Assembly: GCA_947497895.1 (NCBI GenBank)
Contig: CANMIL010000001.1
Span: 62,001 to 126,000 of the forward strand
DNA length: 64,000 nucleotides
Reading direction: 5' to 3'
DNA from: an uncultured Tenacibaculum sp.
Lineage (GTDB): Bacteria > Bacteroidota > Bacteroidia > Flavobacteriales > Flavobacteriaceae
Part shown: positions 1 to 8,357 of the stretch, in pieces
How the letters are laid out: every line of letters begins with the position of its first letter
Position numbering within the stretch: position 1 is the stretch's first letter
Program-made: the position numbers and the translations under genes
The notes under the pieces: generated by a model
What the model saw: only the letters and a program-made list of their open reading frames with translations
What the model was told of the DNA's origin: nothing
The model's database searches: none

Positions 1-186
1 AATATATATTGGTTCTATTGAACCTAAAAATAGGTAATCAACTACTCTAGATAAAGTAGATTTACCTACACTGTTGCCCGATCGCCCAACTCCTCTTTTG
101 TTCGTTATAATATTTAATCCCTCTTTGAATGCAACTTTTCTAACAGGAGTTTTATTTATTAATATAGTTAAACTATTTAGTTTCAT
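1..186 (-). CDS. ABC-3C-type ATPase, N-terminal fragment
   Basis: The gene is read leftwards and is cut by the window edge; about 62 codons are visible. The protein starts MKLNSLTILI, then has a strand-turn region and a Walker A loop of the form GRSGNSVGKST at about residues 35-45. This is the start of an SMC/RecN-like ABC ATPase as found in ABC-three-component conflict systems (DUF2326-like). The ATG at 184-186 lies inside the 3' end of the upstream 75-aa gene, whose TAG is at 173-175, so the two are translationally coupled. Signature motif and coiled coil lie outside the window. Assignment as a P-loop ATPase is safe; the ABC-3C class is inferred from the neighbours. Confidence 0.75.
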   Translation of the reverse strand, partial: MKLNSLTILINKTPVRKVAFKEGLNIITNKRGVGRSGNSVGKSTLSRVVDYLFLGSIEPIYI

Positions 187-400
187 TTATTACAATTTTG
201 TCATTATGTTTATTTATGGCTTTAATCATATATAGCCAGTCTAAAGAAAGTATTACATGATCAACCGATATGTTTAAGGAACTTGTTGTTTTATTAATTA
301 AATGCTTTAAATCTAAAGACTCATGCAACAATAATTTTAATATTTCGGACCCAATAAAGACAACATTTACCTTTGGGTCGCATCCAGAATTTAATATCAT
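173..400 (-). CDS. ABC-3C middle component-like small protein
   Basis: This 75-aa protein begins MILNSGCDPKVNVVFIGSEI and reads like a small winged-helix-type middle component of ABC-three-component systems (the MC6-like shape: a short N-terminal lead, a helix with GSEILKLL, then a helix near the C-terminus). I chose the ATG at 398-400 because it overlaps the TGA of the upstream gene (ATGA); a longer frame from 427 would add nine residues. Its own stop overlaps the ATPase start. No catalytic motif is visible. Such components are thought to bridge the ATPase and the CTD protein. The family assignment is from memory of the family shape, so moderate. Confidence 0.6.
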   Translation of the reverse strand: MILNSGCDPKVNVVFIGSEILKLLLHESLDLKHLINKTTSSLNISVDHVILSLDWLYMIKAINKHNDKIVINETK

Positions 401-999
401 TTTGTTGGGTTTTCCATTACAATACATTCAATAAAAGCATATGCAACAACTACATTAATGCCGAGCTCTATTGATTCCTGAAATAATGGTTTGTTAGATG
501 CTTCAATTGATGAATTGCGTAATTTTTGAATTATAAAATTTAGTATATCATCTGAATTTTTTCGCACTTTTTCAATATCAACATCTTCGGTGAAATACTC
601 GATCCTTAGTTGGTCTAACGCTTCATAATATAAACCATTTAAGTTTTCAAGAATTTTATCTTTTCCGAAAGGTATTGAAGAATTAATACCTTTTAGTGCA
701 TTCTCAATCTTGGATGAATGATTTAAATATTGTTGGATGATATGTCTTTTTGAACTAAGATTGTTATATTTTATTTTAGTTATAGTTTCAGGGGTAGGTT
801 TTCGATTTAATCGCTTAAATTCGGACCCCCTATTCGCAAGATCATTTAATAACTCATTAATTGCAGTATTTACATGAAATTCAGAAGAATTACCTAGATA
901 AACATTTTCAATATTGTAAGTCGGTTTGGTGATATCACGACCAGCAATATCCCCATTACTAAGTGTATTACCAGTTTGGGTTATTTCGTTTTCAGCCAT
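397..999 (-). CDS. ABC-3C C-terminal-domain component with GDIAGRDI tag
   Basis: This 200-aa protein has a short N-terminal tag (NGDIAGRDITKP, residues about 16-27), followed by an all-helical region rich in charged residues that resembles the C-terminal-domain (CTD) components of ABC-three-component systems. No catalytic residues are obvious. Such CTDs usually sit at the end of effector proteins; here the CTD is essentially alone, and the effector could be the small membrane protein encoded 3 nt upstream, which carries the same GDIAGRDI tag. The gene overlaps the middle component by 4 bp. The role (conflict/defence) is inferred from the operon; biochemical function unknown. Confidence 0.6.
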   Translation of the reverse strand: MAENEITQTGNTLSNGDIAGRDITKPTYNIENVYLGNSSEFHVNTAINELLNDLANRGSEFKRLNRKPTPETITKIKYNNLSSKRHIIQQYLNHSSKIENALKGINSSIPFGKDKILENLNGLYYEALDQLRIEYFTEDVDIEKVRKNSDDILNFIIQKLRNSSIEASNKPLFQESIELGINVVVAYAFIECIVMENPTK

Positions 1000-1002
1000 T
1001 TA

Positions 1003-1182
1003 TTATTTCTTAATATCTCTACCTGCTATATCTCCACCAACTGTATTATTATCTTGTTTGACTTCATTAGATGAATTGTCCTTTATTTTGTTTTTATATG
1101 TAATAAATTCGTTTGTCAAAAAAAGAGCTATTAACAAGCCTAAAATTGAAGCAATACTGCCAATTGTATTTAATATTTCCAT
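1003..1182 (-). CDS. small membrane protein with C-terminal GDIAGRDI tag
   Basis: This 59-aa ORF starts with ATG at 1180-1182 and ends with TAA at 1003-1005, three nt before the next gene. Residues about 5-22 (ending GLLIALFL) form one transmembrane helix; a charged linker follows and the protein ends VGGDIAGRDIKK. The same GDIAGRDI octapeptide occurs in the N-terminal tag of the next protein in the operon, so a real coding sequence is likely despite its size. A membrane-anchored partner or effector of the ABC-3C operon is a reasonable inference. It is the first gene of the leftward operon. Confidence 0.65.
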   Translation of the reverse strand: MEILNTIGSIASILGLLIALFLTNEFITYKNKIKDNSSNEVKQDNNTVGGDIAGRDIKK

Positions 1183-1350
1183 TGTATATTATTTTAAAAA
1201 TTTTATGAGCCATTAAAACTTAATAGGAACAATTTATTTTACCTTCCTTACACCAGATTGCTGTAATGGAGAACTAGCTCTAAAGAGCAAATGAATTATT
1301 TCATGGTATAATCTTAAAAGTTTTGTAATAGCTTTTACTATTTAAAGGAT

Positions 1351-1554
1351 CTAATCCTTATAGATTTCTTTCCTTATGAATAATTCCATATCTCTCATTG
1401 AAATTTCAACTAATTTTTTTTCATCGTTGAAGTATCTTGTAAATGAAGGAATTTTATCGTTTTTTTAATGGGATAAGACAATTTCATACGACATATTCGT
1501 TATTAATGCAATAGCATATTCCTTCGAAAATATGATGTTTATACATTTTATCAT
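1351..1554 (-). pseudogene. possible decayed short gene
   Basis: From an ATG at 1552-1554 the minus strand reads a plausible 29-residue segment (MIKCINIIFSKEYAIALITN...), then an in-frame TAA next to an A7 run, then a charged coding-looking segment (with FTRYFNDEKKLVEISMRDME) to a TAG at 1351-1353. A stop or a slip at the A7 run may have broken a gene of about 67 codons. I do not recognise the family. It could also be chance in AT-rich DNA. Confidence 0.3.
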
Positions 1555-1787
1555 TATCCTGTGTACTAATCATTCAAAAAGCTTTGCTAAAAAGTGAAAA
1601 TTTTTACAATAAGAAAGAGATATAGAAGTATGCATTTAAAACAAGTATATCTCTAGATTTGTAGTATTTGGTTAATTTTTTAGTTTGCTTTTTCTTTATA
1701 TCGCTAACCTAGAAAAAAGAAAGGAAATATCCTTACGGTTTTCCGTAACTCCCTTTTTAAAATTTTTAGTTTTGAATTTTAAGTATT

Positions 1788-1866
1788 GTTTTTTTTATAA
1801 ATTTTAAATTTTAAATTTTAAATGTTAAGTTTAAGTGTTAAGTGTTAAGTGTTAAGTGTTGAGTTT
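1788..1866. repeat. short tandem repeat tract (7-mer and AT 8-mer)
   Basis: An AT-rich tract with repeated AATTTTAA-like units runs into four back-to-back copies of a 7-mer of the form GTGTTAA. This is a simple-sequence tract that probably varies between strains. Confidence 0.7.
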
Positions 1867-2061
1867 TCAGTTTTAGTGATTGGTTAATTGATAATCGCTC
1901 AGCTGGATGACACAACTATTACGATTGTAATCAGTAAATAGATTTCTCAGTCATTATTTTTCTTCCATGACACAGCAGGAATTTTCAATTATCAATGTAT
2001 TGTTTTCAATAATCCTATTATTCTTTCGATACCAATCATTAGTAACAGTTCATTGTTTCGA

Positions 2062-2250
2062 TTCCTGAAGTCGTCCTGACGTGGGCAGGAAGGTCTCGGC
2101 AGTTCCCGAAGTTGTCCTGACGTGGGTAGGAAGGTTTCGGCAGTTCCCGAAGTCGTCCTGACGTGGGTAGGAAGGTTTCGGCAGTTCCCGAAGTCGTCCT
2201 GACGTGAGCAGGGAGGTTTCGACGGTTCCCTAAGTCGTGCTAGTGAGGCT
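2062..2250. repeat. 41-bp tandem repeat A, hairpin-forming, about 4.5 copies
   Basis: The anchor GAAG of each unit ends at 2070, 2111, 2152, 2193 and 2234, an exact 41-bp period. Each unit contains CCGAA near its start and TTCGG near its end, and an inner TCCT...AGGA pair around GACGTGGG, so a unit can fold as a nested hairpin. The unit is much richer in G+C than its surroundings. The last copy is degenerate. Confidence 0.85.
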
Positions 2251-2610
2251 GGGAAGGGATTTTGTTATTCTTTTCGGTTATCAGTGATACGTTTTAAATT
2301 TTGAGTTTTAGTGATCATTTTTAATTAATAATTGCTCAGCTGGATGAGATTCCTAAATAAATTCGGAATGACGCAATTATTATAATTGTAACTCGTAAAA
2401 GCCAATGATATTTTGGATTTGAAAGGTTTTTAGTGCTGTTGGATTCAGTTCTCGATACATTTTTTACTTTGTTAACACTTTGTAAAAAATACTCGAACGG
2501 ACATTTGGAAGAATTCAATTATCAGTTATCAGGGATCAATTATCTATGTTTAAAGAAAAAAAACAATAGATTGAATAGAGGAGATATAAGGAAACCGTAA
2601 AAGTTTCCGC

Positions 2611-2880
2611 GACATCGTTGAAGAGAATGTAAGCTGTGAATTTTGATCAGCGACATCGCTGAAGAGAATGTAAGCTGTGAATTTTTATTAGCGACATCGC
2701 TGAAGAGAATGTAAGTTGTGAATTTTGATTAGCGACATCGCTGAAGAGAATGTAAGCTGTGAATTTTGATCAACGACATCGCTGAAGAGAATGTAAGCTG
2801 TGAATTTTGATTAGCGACATCGCTGAATAGAATGTAAGCTGTGAATTTTGATCAGTGACATCGCTGAAATGAATACATAC
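2611..2880. repeat. 41-bp tandem repeat B, seven starts
   Basis: The heptamer GACATCG occurs at 2611, 2652, 2693, 2734, 2775, 2816 and 2857, again exactly 41 bp apart. Units are nearly identical, with differences mostly at two or three positions; the final unit is partial. Each junction has an AGCGA-CA-TCGCT dyad. There are no unique spacers, so this is not a CRISPR array. Confidence 0.9.
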
Positions 2881-2926
2881 TAAAAACTTTAGATTATCGA
2901 CTCTGGGAAATCAATAACTTTCAGCA

Positions 2927-3065
2927 TTCGACTTTCAACTTAGGACTTTCCTCTTTCAACTTTCAACTTTTGACTTAGGACTTTCAATATTCGACATTCG
3001 ACTTTCGACTTTTGACTTAGGACTTTCAACATTCGACATTCGACTTTCGCCTTTGAACTTTCGAC
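2927..3065. repeat. degenerate ACTTTCGAC-type repeat tract
   Basis: Many imperfect copies of short units such as ACTTTCAAC, ATTCGAC and GACTTAGGACTTTC follow each other just before the 3' end of lptB. The tract looks like expanded and diverged microsatellite DNA. Confidence 0.7.
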
Positions 3066-3071
3066 CAGTAG

Positions 3072-3806
3072 TTAGAACTTCTTCTTTTTAAGTTCAAAGT
3101 CTTTTCCTAGATATACACGTCTTACGGTTTCATCTTCGGCAAGTTCTTCAGGAGTTCCTTCTTTTAAGATCCCTCCGTTATACATCAAATAGGTTCTATC
3201 TGTAATAGCTAAGGTCGCTTGTACATCATGATCGGTAATAAGAATTCCGATGTTCTTATTTTTTAATTGTGCCACAATTCCTTGAATATCTTCCACCGCA
3301 ATAGGGTCAACTCCAGCAAAAGGCTCGTCTAATAAAATAAACTTTGGATCAGATGCCAAACAGCGTGCAATCTCGGTACGTCTACGTTCACCTCCCGATA
3401 ATAAATCTCCACGGTTTTTTCGAACATGCCCTAAACTAAACTCTTCGATAAGCTCTTCCAAACGTTGTTTTCTTTCGGCTTTCGTTCTGTCGGTAAATTC
3501 TAAAACAGACATGATATTATCTTCTACAGAAAGCTTTCTAAAAACCGAAGCTTCTTGTGCCAAATACCCAATTCCTTTTTGAGAACGCTTATACATCGCA
3601 TCTTCGGTAATTTCTTCGTCATCTAAGAAAATAGAACCACCATTGGGCTTTATCATTCCTACAATCATGTAAAAAGACGTGGTTTTACCAGCTCCATTTG
3701 GACCCAAAAGTCCAATAATTTCACCTTGTTCAACCTCTAAAGAAATACCTTTTACTACTTTACGTTTACCGTAAACTTTCTGTATGTCGTTGGCTTTTAA
3801 TATCAT
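3072..3806 (-). CDS. lptB: LPS export ABC transporter ATP-binding protein
   Basis: LptB is the cytoplasmic ATPase of the Lpt machine that extracts lipopolysaccharide from the inner membrane and drives it across the periplasm. The 244-aa length is normal. Visible motifs: Walker [10 protein letters not shown] at residues 35-43, signature LLSGGERRR near 136-144, Walker [14 protein letters not shown], and the switch histidine in ITDHD. The basic tail (ELKKKKF) extends slightly past the usual end. It lies in a leftward run with the AhpD-like gene, tatC and kdsD, an order I know from other Flavobacteriaceae. Confidence 0.95.
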   Translation of the reverse strand: MILKANDIQKVYGKRKVVKGISLEVEQGEIIGLLGPNGAGKTTSFYMIVGMIKPNGGSIFLDDEEITEDAMYKRSQKGIGYLAQEASVFRKLSVEDNIMSVLEFTDRTKAERKQRLEELIEEFSLGHVRKNRGDLLSGGERRRTEIARCLASDPKFILLDEPFAGVDPIAVEDIQGIVAQLKNKNIGILITDHDVQATLAITDRTYLMYNGGILKEGTPEELAEDETVRRVYLGKDFELKKKKF

Positions 3807-3878
3807 GTGATTTTTATCTGTCTTTTTTAAAGCAGTTAAAATTAGTCATTCATTCCAAAACGACCTCTTAAAATACTC

Positions 3879-4235
3879 TTAAACGTTCGTGTTTTCTTCT
3901 TCTAGTGCCTCCCAGAACTCTACTGCTCTTCGTAAATGTGGAATTACAATAGTACCTCCAACTAAGGTAGCAATAGACATGGTTTCCATCATTTCTTCTT
4001 TAGTAACACCATTTTTATAGGCGGTTTCTAAATGATAAGCAATACAATCGTCGCAACGAAGTACAGCAGAGGCTACCAAACCTAACAATTCTTTTGTTTT
4101 TACTGATAAATGACCTTCAGCATAAGCATTGGTGTCAAGATTAAAAATACGCTTGATAACCTTATTATCAGAACCCAATATTTTTTCGTTCATTTTAGAA
4201 CGATACTCATTAAACTCTTGGACTTTTTGAGACAT
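3879..4235 (-). CDS. carboxymuconolactone decarboxylase/AhpD-like protein
   Basis: This 118-aa protein is a single CMD domain. The redox pair Cys61-Asp-Asp-Cys64 followed by IAYH matches the AhpD-type CxxC...H active site, pointing to a peroxidase or disulfide reductase role rather than the beta-ketoadipate pathway. It overlaps tatC by 26 bp and probably shares its mRNA. The physiological partner is not evident from the sequence. Confidence 0.85.
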   Translation of the reverse strand: MSQKVQEFNEYRSKMNEKILGSDNKVIKRIFNLDTNAYAEGHLSVKTKELLGLVASAVLRCDDCIAYHLETAYKNGVTKEEMMETMSIATLVGGTIVIPHLRRAVEFWEALEEENTNV

Positions 4236-5028
4236 TTTTTAATTGTTTTTTTAAGACGAAACTCGCTACATAAATACTAAGCTCATATAAAATCATGATC
4301 GGTACCGAAACAATAATTTGACTTGCTACATCTGGTGGTGTAATAATAGCTGAAAGTATTAGTACAATAACCAAAGCATGTTTTCGGTATTTACGTAAAA
4401 ATTGAGGTGTAACTAAACCAATACGTGCTAAAAAGAAGATTACCACAGGCAATTCAAAAAATACTGCAACTCCTAAAATTGTATTGGTGATTAAGCTGAT
4501 ATATGCGTCTAACTTAAAGTTGTTTTCTATGGCAGCTGAAATTTCAAAATTATAGAAGAAATAAACAGACATTGGAATAATTACATAATAGCTAAACAAA
4601 ACTCCTAAGAAAAATAGGAAAGAGCATGTGAAAATAAATCCTCTAGATTTTTTTCTTTCGGTGTCATGTAAACCAGGAGCTACAAAACGCCAAAATTCCC
4701 AAAGAACATATGGAAAAGAGATTACAAAACCTAAAATTAATGAAGCCCAAATACCTGTCATTAATTGTTGTGTAGGGTTCAGTGCTTGTAAGGTTTGTTT
4801 AAACGTAATATTACAAAAGCTACTATCAATTCCTATAGCACCAAAGGCATTACAAAAAAACTGATAGGTAGAAAAATCTGGTTTTAAGTGTGCTAAGAGA
4901 ATATTATCAAAAACAAACTCGATATTTGCAAAAATGATAATTGCTACAATAAAAATAGCTGAAAAGCTTCGAACCAAATGCCATCTTAATTCTTCAAGAT
5001 GATCTAAAAAGGACATTTCCTTTGCCAT
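4210..5028 (-). CDS. tatC: Sec-independent protein translocase TatC
   Basis: TatC recognises twin-arginine signal peptides and forms the core of the Tat translocon in the inner membrane. The 272-aa protein starts MAKEMSFLDHLEELRWHLVR, the classic N-terminal TatC motif (HLxELRxR-like), and has six hydrophobic segments. It starts 2 nt after the kdsD stop codon and runs into the AhpD-like gene. A loop between helices 1 and 2 is somewhat enlarged, as in other Bacteroidota TatC proteins. Confidence 0.95.
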   Translation of the reverse strand: MAKEMSFLDHLEELRWHLVRSFSAIFIVAIIIFANIEFVFDNILLAHLKPDFSTYQFFCNAFGAIGIDSSFCNITFKQTLQALNPTQQLMTGIWASLILGFVISFPYVLWEFWRFVAPGLHDTERKKSRGFIFTCSFLFFLGVLFSYYVIIPMSVYFFYNFEISAAIENNFKLDAYISLITNTILGVAVFFELPVVIFFLARIGLVTPQFLRKYRKHALVIVLILSAIITPPDVASQIIVSVPIMILYELSIYVASFVLKKQLKNVSKSPRV

Positions 5029-5030
5029 AC

Positions 5031-6002
5031 TTAAAATATTCCTTCTTTAATTAAATCATGTAAATGAACAACTCCTACATATTCATTGTTTCCGTTGGTC
5101 ACTAAAATTTGAGTAATACTATTGTTTTCTAATGTTTCCAAAGCATCAACAGCCATTGCATCTACATCTATAGATTTCGGGTTTTTACTCATTATATCAG
5201 TAGCAGTAAGCTCGTCGATTTTTGTCGTTTTACTAAGCATACGTCTAATATCACCATCCGTAATAATTCCAACAACACCATTGTTATCGTCAACAACAGC
5301 CGTAACGCCTAATCGTTTCTCTGAAATTTCAATAATTACTTTCGTAATTGTATCGGAAGAAGATACTTTAGGTAATTCATTATTCTTAACTAAATCCGAA
5401 ACACGTAAGTATAAACGCTTTCCTAAAGCGCCACCAGGATGGTATTTTGCAAAATCACTACTTGAAAAGCCTCTTAACTGTAACAAGCAAACCGCCAATA
5501 CATCGCCCATAACTAACTGCGTTGTGGTACTGGTAGTAGGAGCTAAGTTGTTTGGACATGCTTCTTTTTCAACGTAAGAATTCAAAACGAAATCGGCATT
5601 TTTACCCAAAAACGAATCAGGATTCCCTGTAATTGCAATAATTTTATTACTTGAATTTTTGATTAATGGAACCAAAACTTTTATTTCTGGCGTATTTCCA
5701 CTTTTAGAAATACATATCACGGTATCATTCTCTTGAACATTCCCTAAATCTCCATGAATAGCATCTGCGGCATGCATAAAAACAGCAGGTGTACCCGTTG
5801 AGTTTAAGGTTGCTACGATTTTTGTTCCAATATTTGCGCTTTTACCAATTCCAGTAACGATAACTCTACCATTGGAATTTAGAATAAAGTTAACCGCTTC
5901 AGCGAGCGAATTGTCTAATAAATTTACTAAATTAGCAACAGCATTACTTTGCAAAAGGATAGTCTCTTTAGCGGATGAAAGGATATCATTATGATTTTTC
6001 AA
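5031..6002 (-). CDS. kdsD: arabinose-5-phosphate isomerase, KpsF/GutQ family
   Basis: The enzyme converts ribulose-5-phosphate to arabinose-5-phosphate for Kdo synthesis, fitting the lipopolysaccharide gene lptB downstream. An SIS domain (GIGKSANIGTKIVATLNSTG; CISKSGNTPE; the GALGKRL hinge) is followed by two CBS domains at the C-terminus. I place the start at a TTG at 6000-6002 (LKNHNDIL..., 323 aa) because homologues begin just there; an ATG at 6059 would add a 19-residue hydrophobic leader not usual in the family. It is divergent from recQ. Confidence 0.92.
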   Translation of the reverse strand: MKNHNDILSSAKETILLQSNAVANLVNLLDNSLAEAVNFILNSNGRVIVTGIGKSANIGTKIVATLNSTGTPAVFMHAADAIHGDLGNVQENDTVICISKSGNTPEIKVLVPLIKNSSNKIIAITGNPDSFLGKNADFVLNSYVEKEACPNNLAPTTSTTTQLVMGDVLAVCLLQLRGFSSSDFAKYHPGGALGKRLYLRVSDLVKNNELPKVSSSDTITKVIIEISEKRLGVTAVVDDNNGVVGIITDGDIRRMLSKTTKIDELTATDIMSKNPKSIDVDAMAVDALETLENNSITQILVTNGNNEYVGVVHLHDLIKEGIF

Positions 6003-6122
6003 GGCGTAAAATTTAATTGTCAAATGAAGTTGTAAAAATAGAAATATTTTAGCTATCATTTCTCATAAAAGAAAGATTATACCTTTTTATCGGGAGTTTT
6101 TTTTTAAATTAGTTTTAGTTTT

Positions 6123-6130
6123 TAATTTTG
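6123..6130 (+). promoter_or_regulatory. Bacteroidota -7 element of recQ
   Basis: TAATTTTG matches TAnnTTTG exactly, 11 nt before the recQ ATG. No clear TTG is seen about 20 nt upstream, so the -33 part is weak. Confidence 0.5.
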
Positions 6131-6141
6131 TTCTAAAAAAG

Positions 6142-8340
6142 ATGGATATAGAGCAGTCGGATTTATATAAATCGTTAAAGAAAATTTTTGGATTTAGTCA
6201 ATTCAAAGGTTTGCAAGAAGATGTTGTCAATAGCATCTTAAACAACAAAAATACCTTTGTGATAATGCCAACGGGGGGCGGAAAATCACTTTGTTATCAA
6301 TTACCAGCGCTTATGAAAGAGGGAACCGCTATTGTGATTTCTCCCTTAATTGCTTTAATGAAAAATCAAGTAGATGCCATTCGAGGTATTTCTGAAAATC
6401 ATGGGATTGCGCATGTACTAAATTCTTCCCTTAATAAAACGGAGGTTAATCAAGTAAAAACGGATATTGAAAACGGTATTACAAAATTGCTATATGTAGC
6501 GCCTGAATCATTAATTAAAGAAGAATATGTTGAGTTTTTAAGAGCTCAAAAAATTTCTTTTGTTGCCATTGACGAAGCACACTGTATTTCGGAATGGGGG
6601 CACGATTTCAGACCTGAGTATAGAAATTTAAGAAATATTATTAAACAAATAGATAATGTTCCCATTATCGGACTTACAGCTACAGCTACCGAAAAGGTTC
6701 AAGAAGATATCTTGAAAACTTTAGGTATGTCTGATGCGAACGTGTTTAAGGCTTCGTTTAACAGACCCAATTTGTTTTATGAAGTACGTCCGAAAACAAA
6801 AGATATTGAAAAGGATATTATTAAGTTTATCAAACAACACCCAAGTAAATCGGGAATTATCTATTGTTTAAGTAGGAAAAAAGTTGAGGAAATAGCTCAA
6901 GTTCTACAGGTAAATGATGTAAACGCCGTTCCTTATCATGCAGGATTAGATGCAAAAACAAGGGCCAAACATCAAGATATGTTCTTAATGGAAGATTGTG
7001 ATGTGGTGGTTGCAACTATTGCCTTTGGTATGGGAATTGACAAGCCTGATGTTCGCTTCGTAATTCACCATGATATTCCTAAAAGTTTAGAAAGTTACTA
7101 TCAGGAAACTGGAAGAGCGGGAAGAGATGGAGGAGAAGGATATTGTTTGACATTCTACTCATATAAAGACATTGAAAAATTAGAAAAGTTTATGGCTAAC
7201 AAACCTGTGGCAGAACAGGAAGTAGGTCATGCTTTATTACAAGAAGTGGTAGGTTATGCCGAAACTTCCATGAATAGAAGAAAATATTTACTGCATTATT
7301 TCGGAGAAGAGTTTGATGAAGTAAATGGAGATGGAGCCGATATGGATGACAATATGCGTAATCCAAAGAAAAAATCAGAAGCTAAAGACGAAGTTGCCAA
7401 ATTGCTGTCAGTGATAGTTGATACAAATGAAATGTATAAGCCTAAGGAAGTAGTAAATACATTAATTGGTAACGAAAATGCCTTATTAAAGTCACATAAA
7501 ACACCTTCTCAACCATTCTTTGGAATTGGTAAGGAAAAAGATGTGCATTATTGGAATGCCTTGATTCGACAAGTATTGGTAACCGATTTCATTCGAAAAG
7601 AAATAGAACAATACGGTGTTTTAAAAATTACCAAAGAAGGAAAGGAATTTATAAAAAATCCATCTTCATTCATGATGACAGAAAATCATGTATACGCTAC
7701 AGATGATGATGGTACCATTATAACAAATACAAAATCTTCTAAAGGTGGTGTTGATGCAAAATTGGTAACAATGCTGAAAGACCTTAGAAAGAAAGTTGGT
7801 AAAAAATTAGGAGTACCTCCTTTTGCTGTATTCCAAGATCCTTCCATTGATGATATGGCGTTAAAATACCCAATATCGTTAGAGGAGCTTTCAAAAGTTC
7901 ATGGAGTAGGAGAAGGAAAGGCGAAAAAATATGGTGGAGATTTCATAAAATTGATAACCGCATATGTTGACGAAAACGATATTGTTCGTCCAGATGATTT
8001 AATTGTAAAGAGTACAGGGGTTAATTCTGGATTAAAACTATATATTATTCAGAATACAGATAGAAAACTTCCTCTTGAAGATATTGCAAGTTCAAAGGGA
8101 CTTGAATTGCCAGAATTGATAAAAGAAATGGAGGCGATTGTATTTTCAGGAACAAAGTTAAATATCGACTATGCTATTGATGATTTATTAGACGAAGATC
8201 AGCAAGAGGAGATTAGCGATTATTTTATGGAGGCTGAAACGGATAAAATTCAAGACGCTTTAGATGAATTTGATGGTGATTATGATGATGAGGAACTTCG
8301 ATTGATGAGAATTAAGTTTACCAGTGATATAGCGAATTAA
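6142..8340 (+). CDS. recQ: ATP-dependent DNA helicase RecQ
   Basis: RecQ unwinds DNA during recombination and fork repair. The 732-aa protein has Walker A PTGGGKS at residues 43-49, DEAHCISEWGHDFRPEY at about 143-159, helicase motif VI with the QETGRAGRDG stretch, an RQC winged helix and an HRDC domain (around 590-650), then an acidic C-terminal extension. The usual zinc-binding cysteines after the helicase core are absent: where others have C-RR-xLLxYFGE and CxxC, this has SMNRRKYLLHYFGE and an acidic DGADMDDNM stretch. It is transcribed away from kdsD. Confidence 0.95.
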   Translation: MDIEQSDLYKSLKKIFGFSQFKGLQEDVVNSILNNKNTFVIMPTGGGKSLCYQLPALMKEGTAIVISPLIALMKNQVDAIRGISENHGIAHVLNSSLNKTEVNQVKTDIENGITKLLYVAPESLIKEEYVEFLRAQKISFVAIDEAHCISEWGHDFRPEYRNLRNIIKQIDNVPIIGLTATATEKVQEDILKTLGMSDANVFKASFNRPNLFYEVRPKTKDIEKDIIKFIKQHPSKSGIIYCLSRKKVEEIAQVLQVNDVNAVPYHAGLDAKTRAKHQDMFLMEDCDVVVATIAFGMGIDKPDVRFVIHHDIPKSLESYYQETGRAGRDGGEGYCLTFYSYKDIEKLEKFMANKPVAEQEVGHALLQEVVGYAETSMNRRKYLLHYFGEEFDEVNGDGADMDDNMRNPKKKSEAKDEVAKLLSVIVDTNEMYKPKEVVNTLIGNENALLKSHKTPSQPFFGIGKEKDVHYWNALIRQVLVTDFIRKEIEQYGVLKITKEGKEFIKNPSSFMMTENHVYATDDDGTIITNTKSSKGGVDAKLVTMLKDLRKKVGKKLGVPPFAVFQDPSIDDMALKYPISLEELSKVHGVGEGKAKKYGGDFIKLITAYVDENDIVRPDDLIVKSTGVNSGLKLYIIQNTDRKLPLEDIASSKGLELPELIKEMEAIVFSGTKLNIDYAIDDLLDEDQQEEISDYFMEAETDKIQDALDEFDGDYDDEELRLMRIKFTSDIAN

Positions 8341-8357
8341 CATTTAACTTTAATACT

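Larger units (their letters stand above)
1183..3071. other. gene-poor, repeat-rich interval
   Basis: About 1.9 kb separate the ABC-3C operon from lptB. It holds one possible decayed ORF (1351-1554, minus) and four repeat tracts (about 1788-1866, 2062-2250, 2611-2880, 2927-3065). No RNA gene or transposase was recognised. A 60-codon open frame at 2336-2518 (minus) has no family resemblance or supporting context and is not called. Confidence 0.7.

Noticed and set aside
926..1216. Plus-strand 96-codon ORF over the ABC-3C operon start
   Set aside because: It is the antisense shadow of the 59-aa membrane-protein gene and the start of the CTD gene, which have overlapping and tag-sharing support.
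2336..2518. 60-codon ORF on the minus strand
   Set aside because: It lies in low-complexity intergenic DNA, has no family resemblance and no start-site context.
2611..2880. Regular 41-bp repeats as a CRISPR array
   Set aside because: The repeat units are contiguous with no unique spacers between them and no cas genes are nearby.
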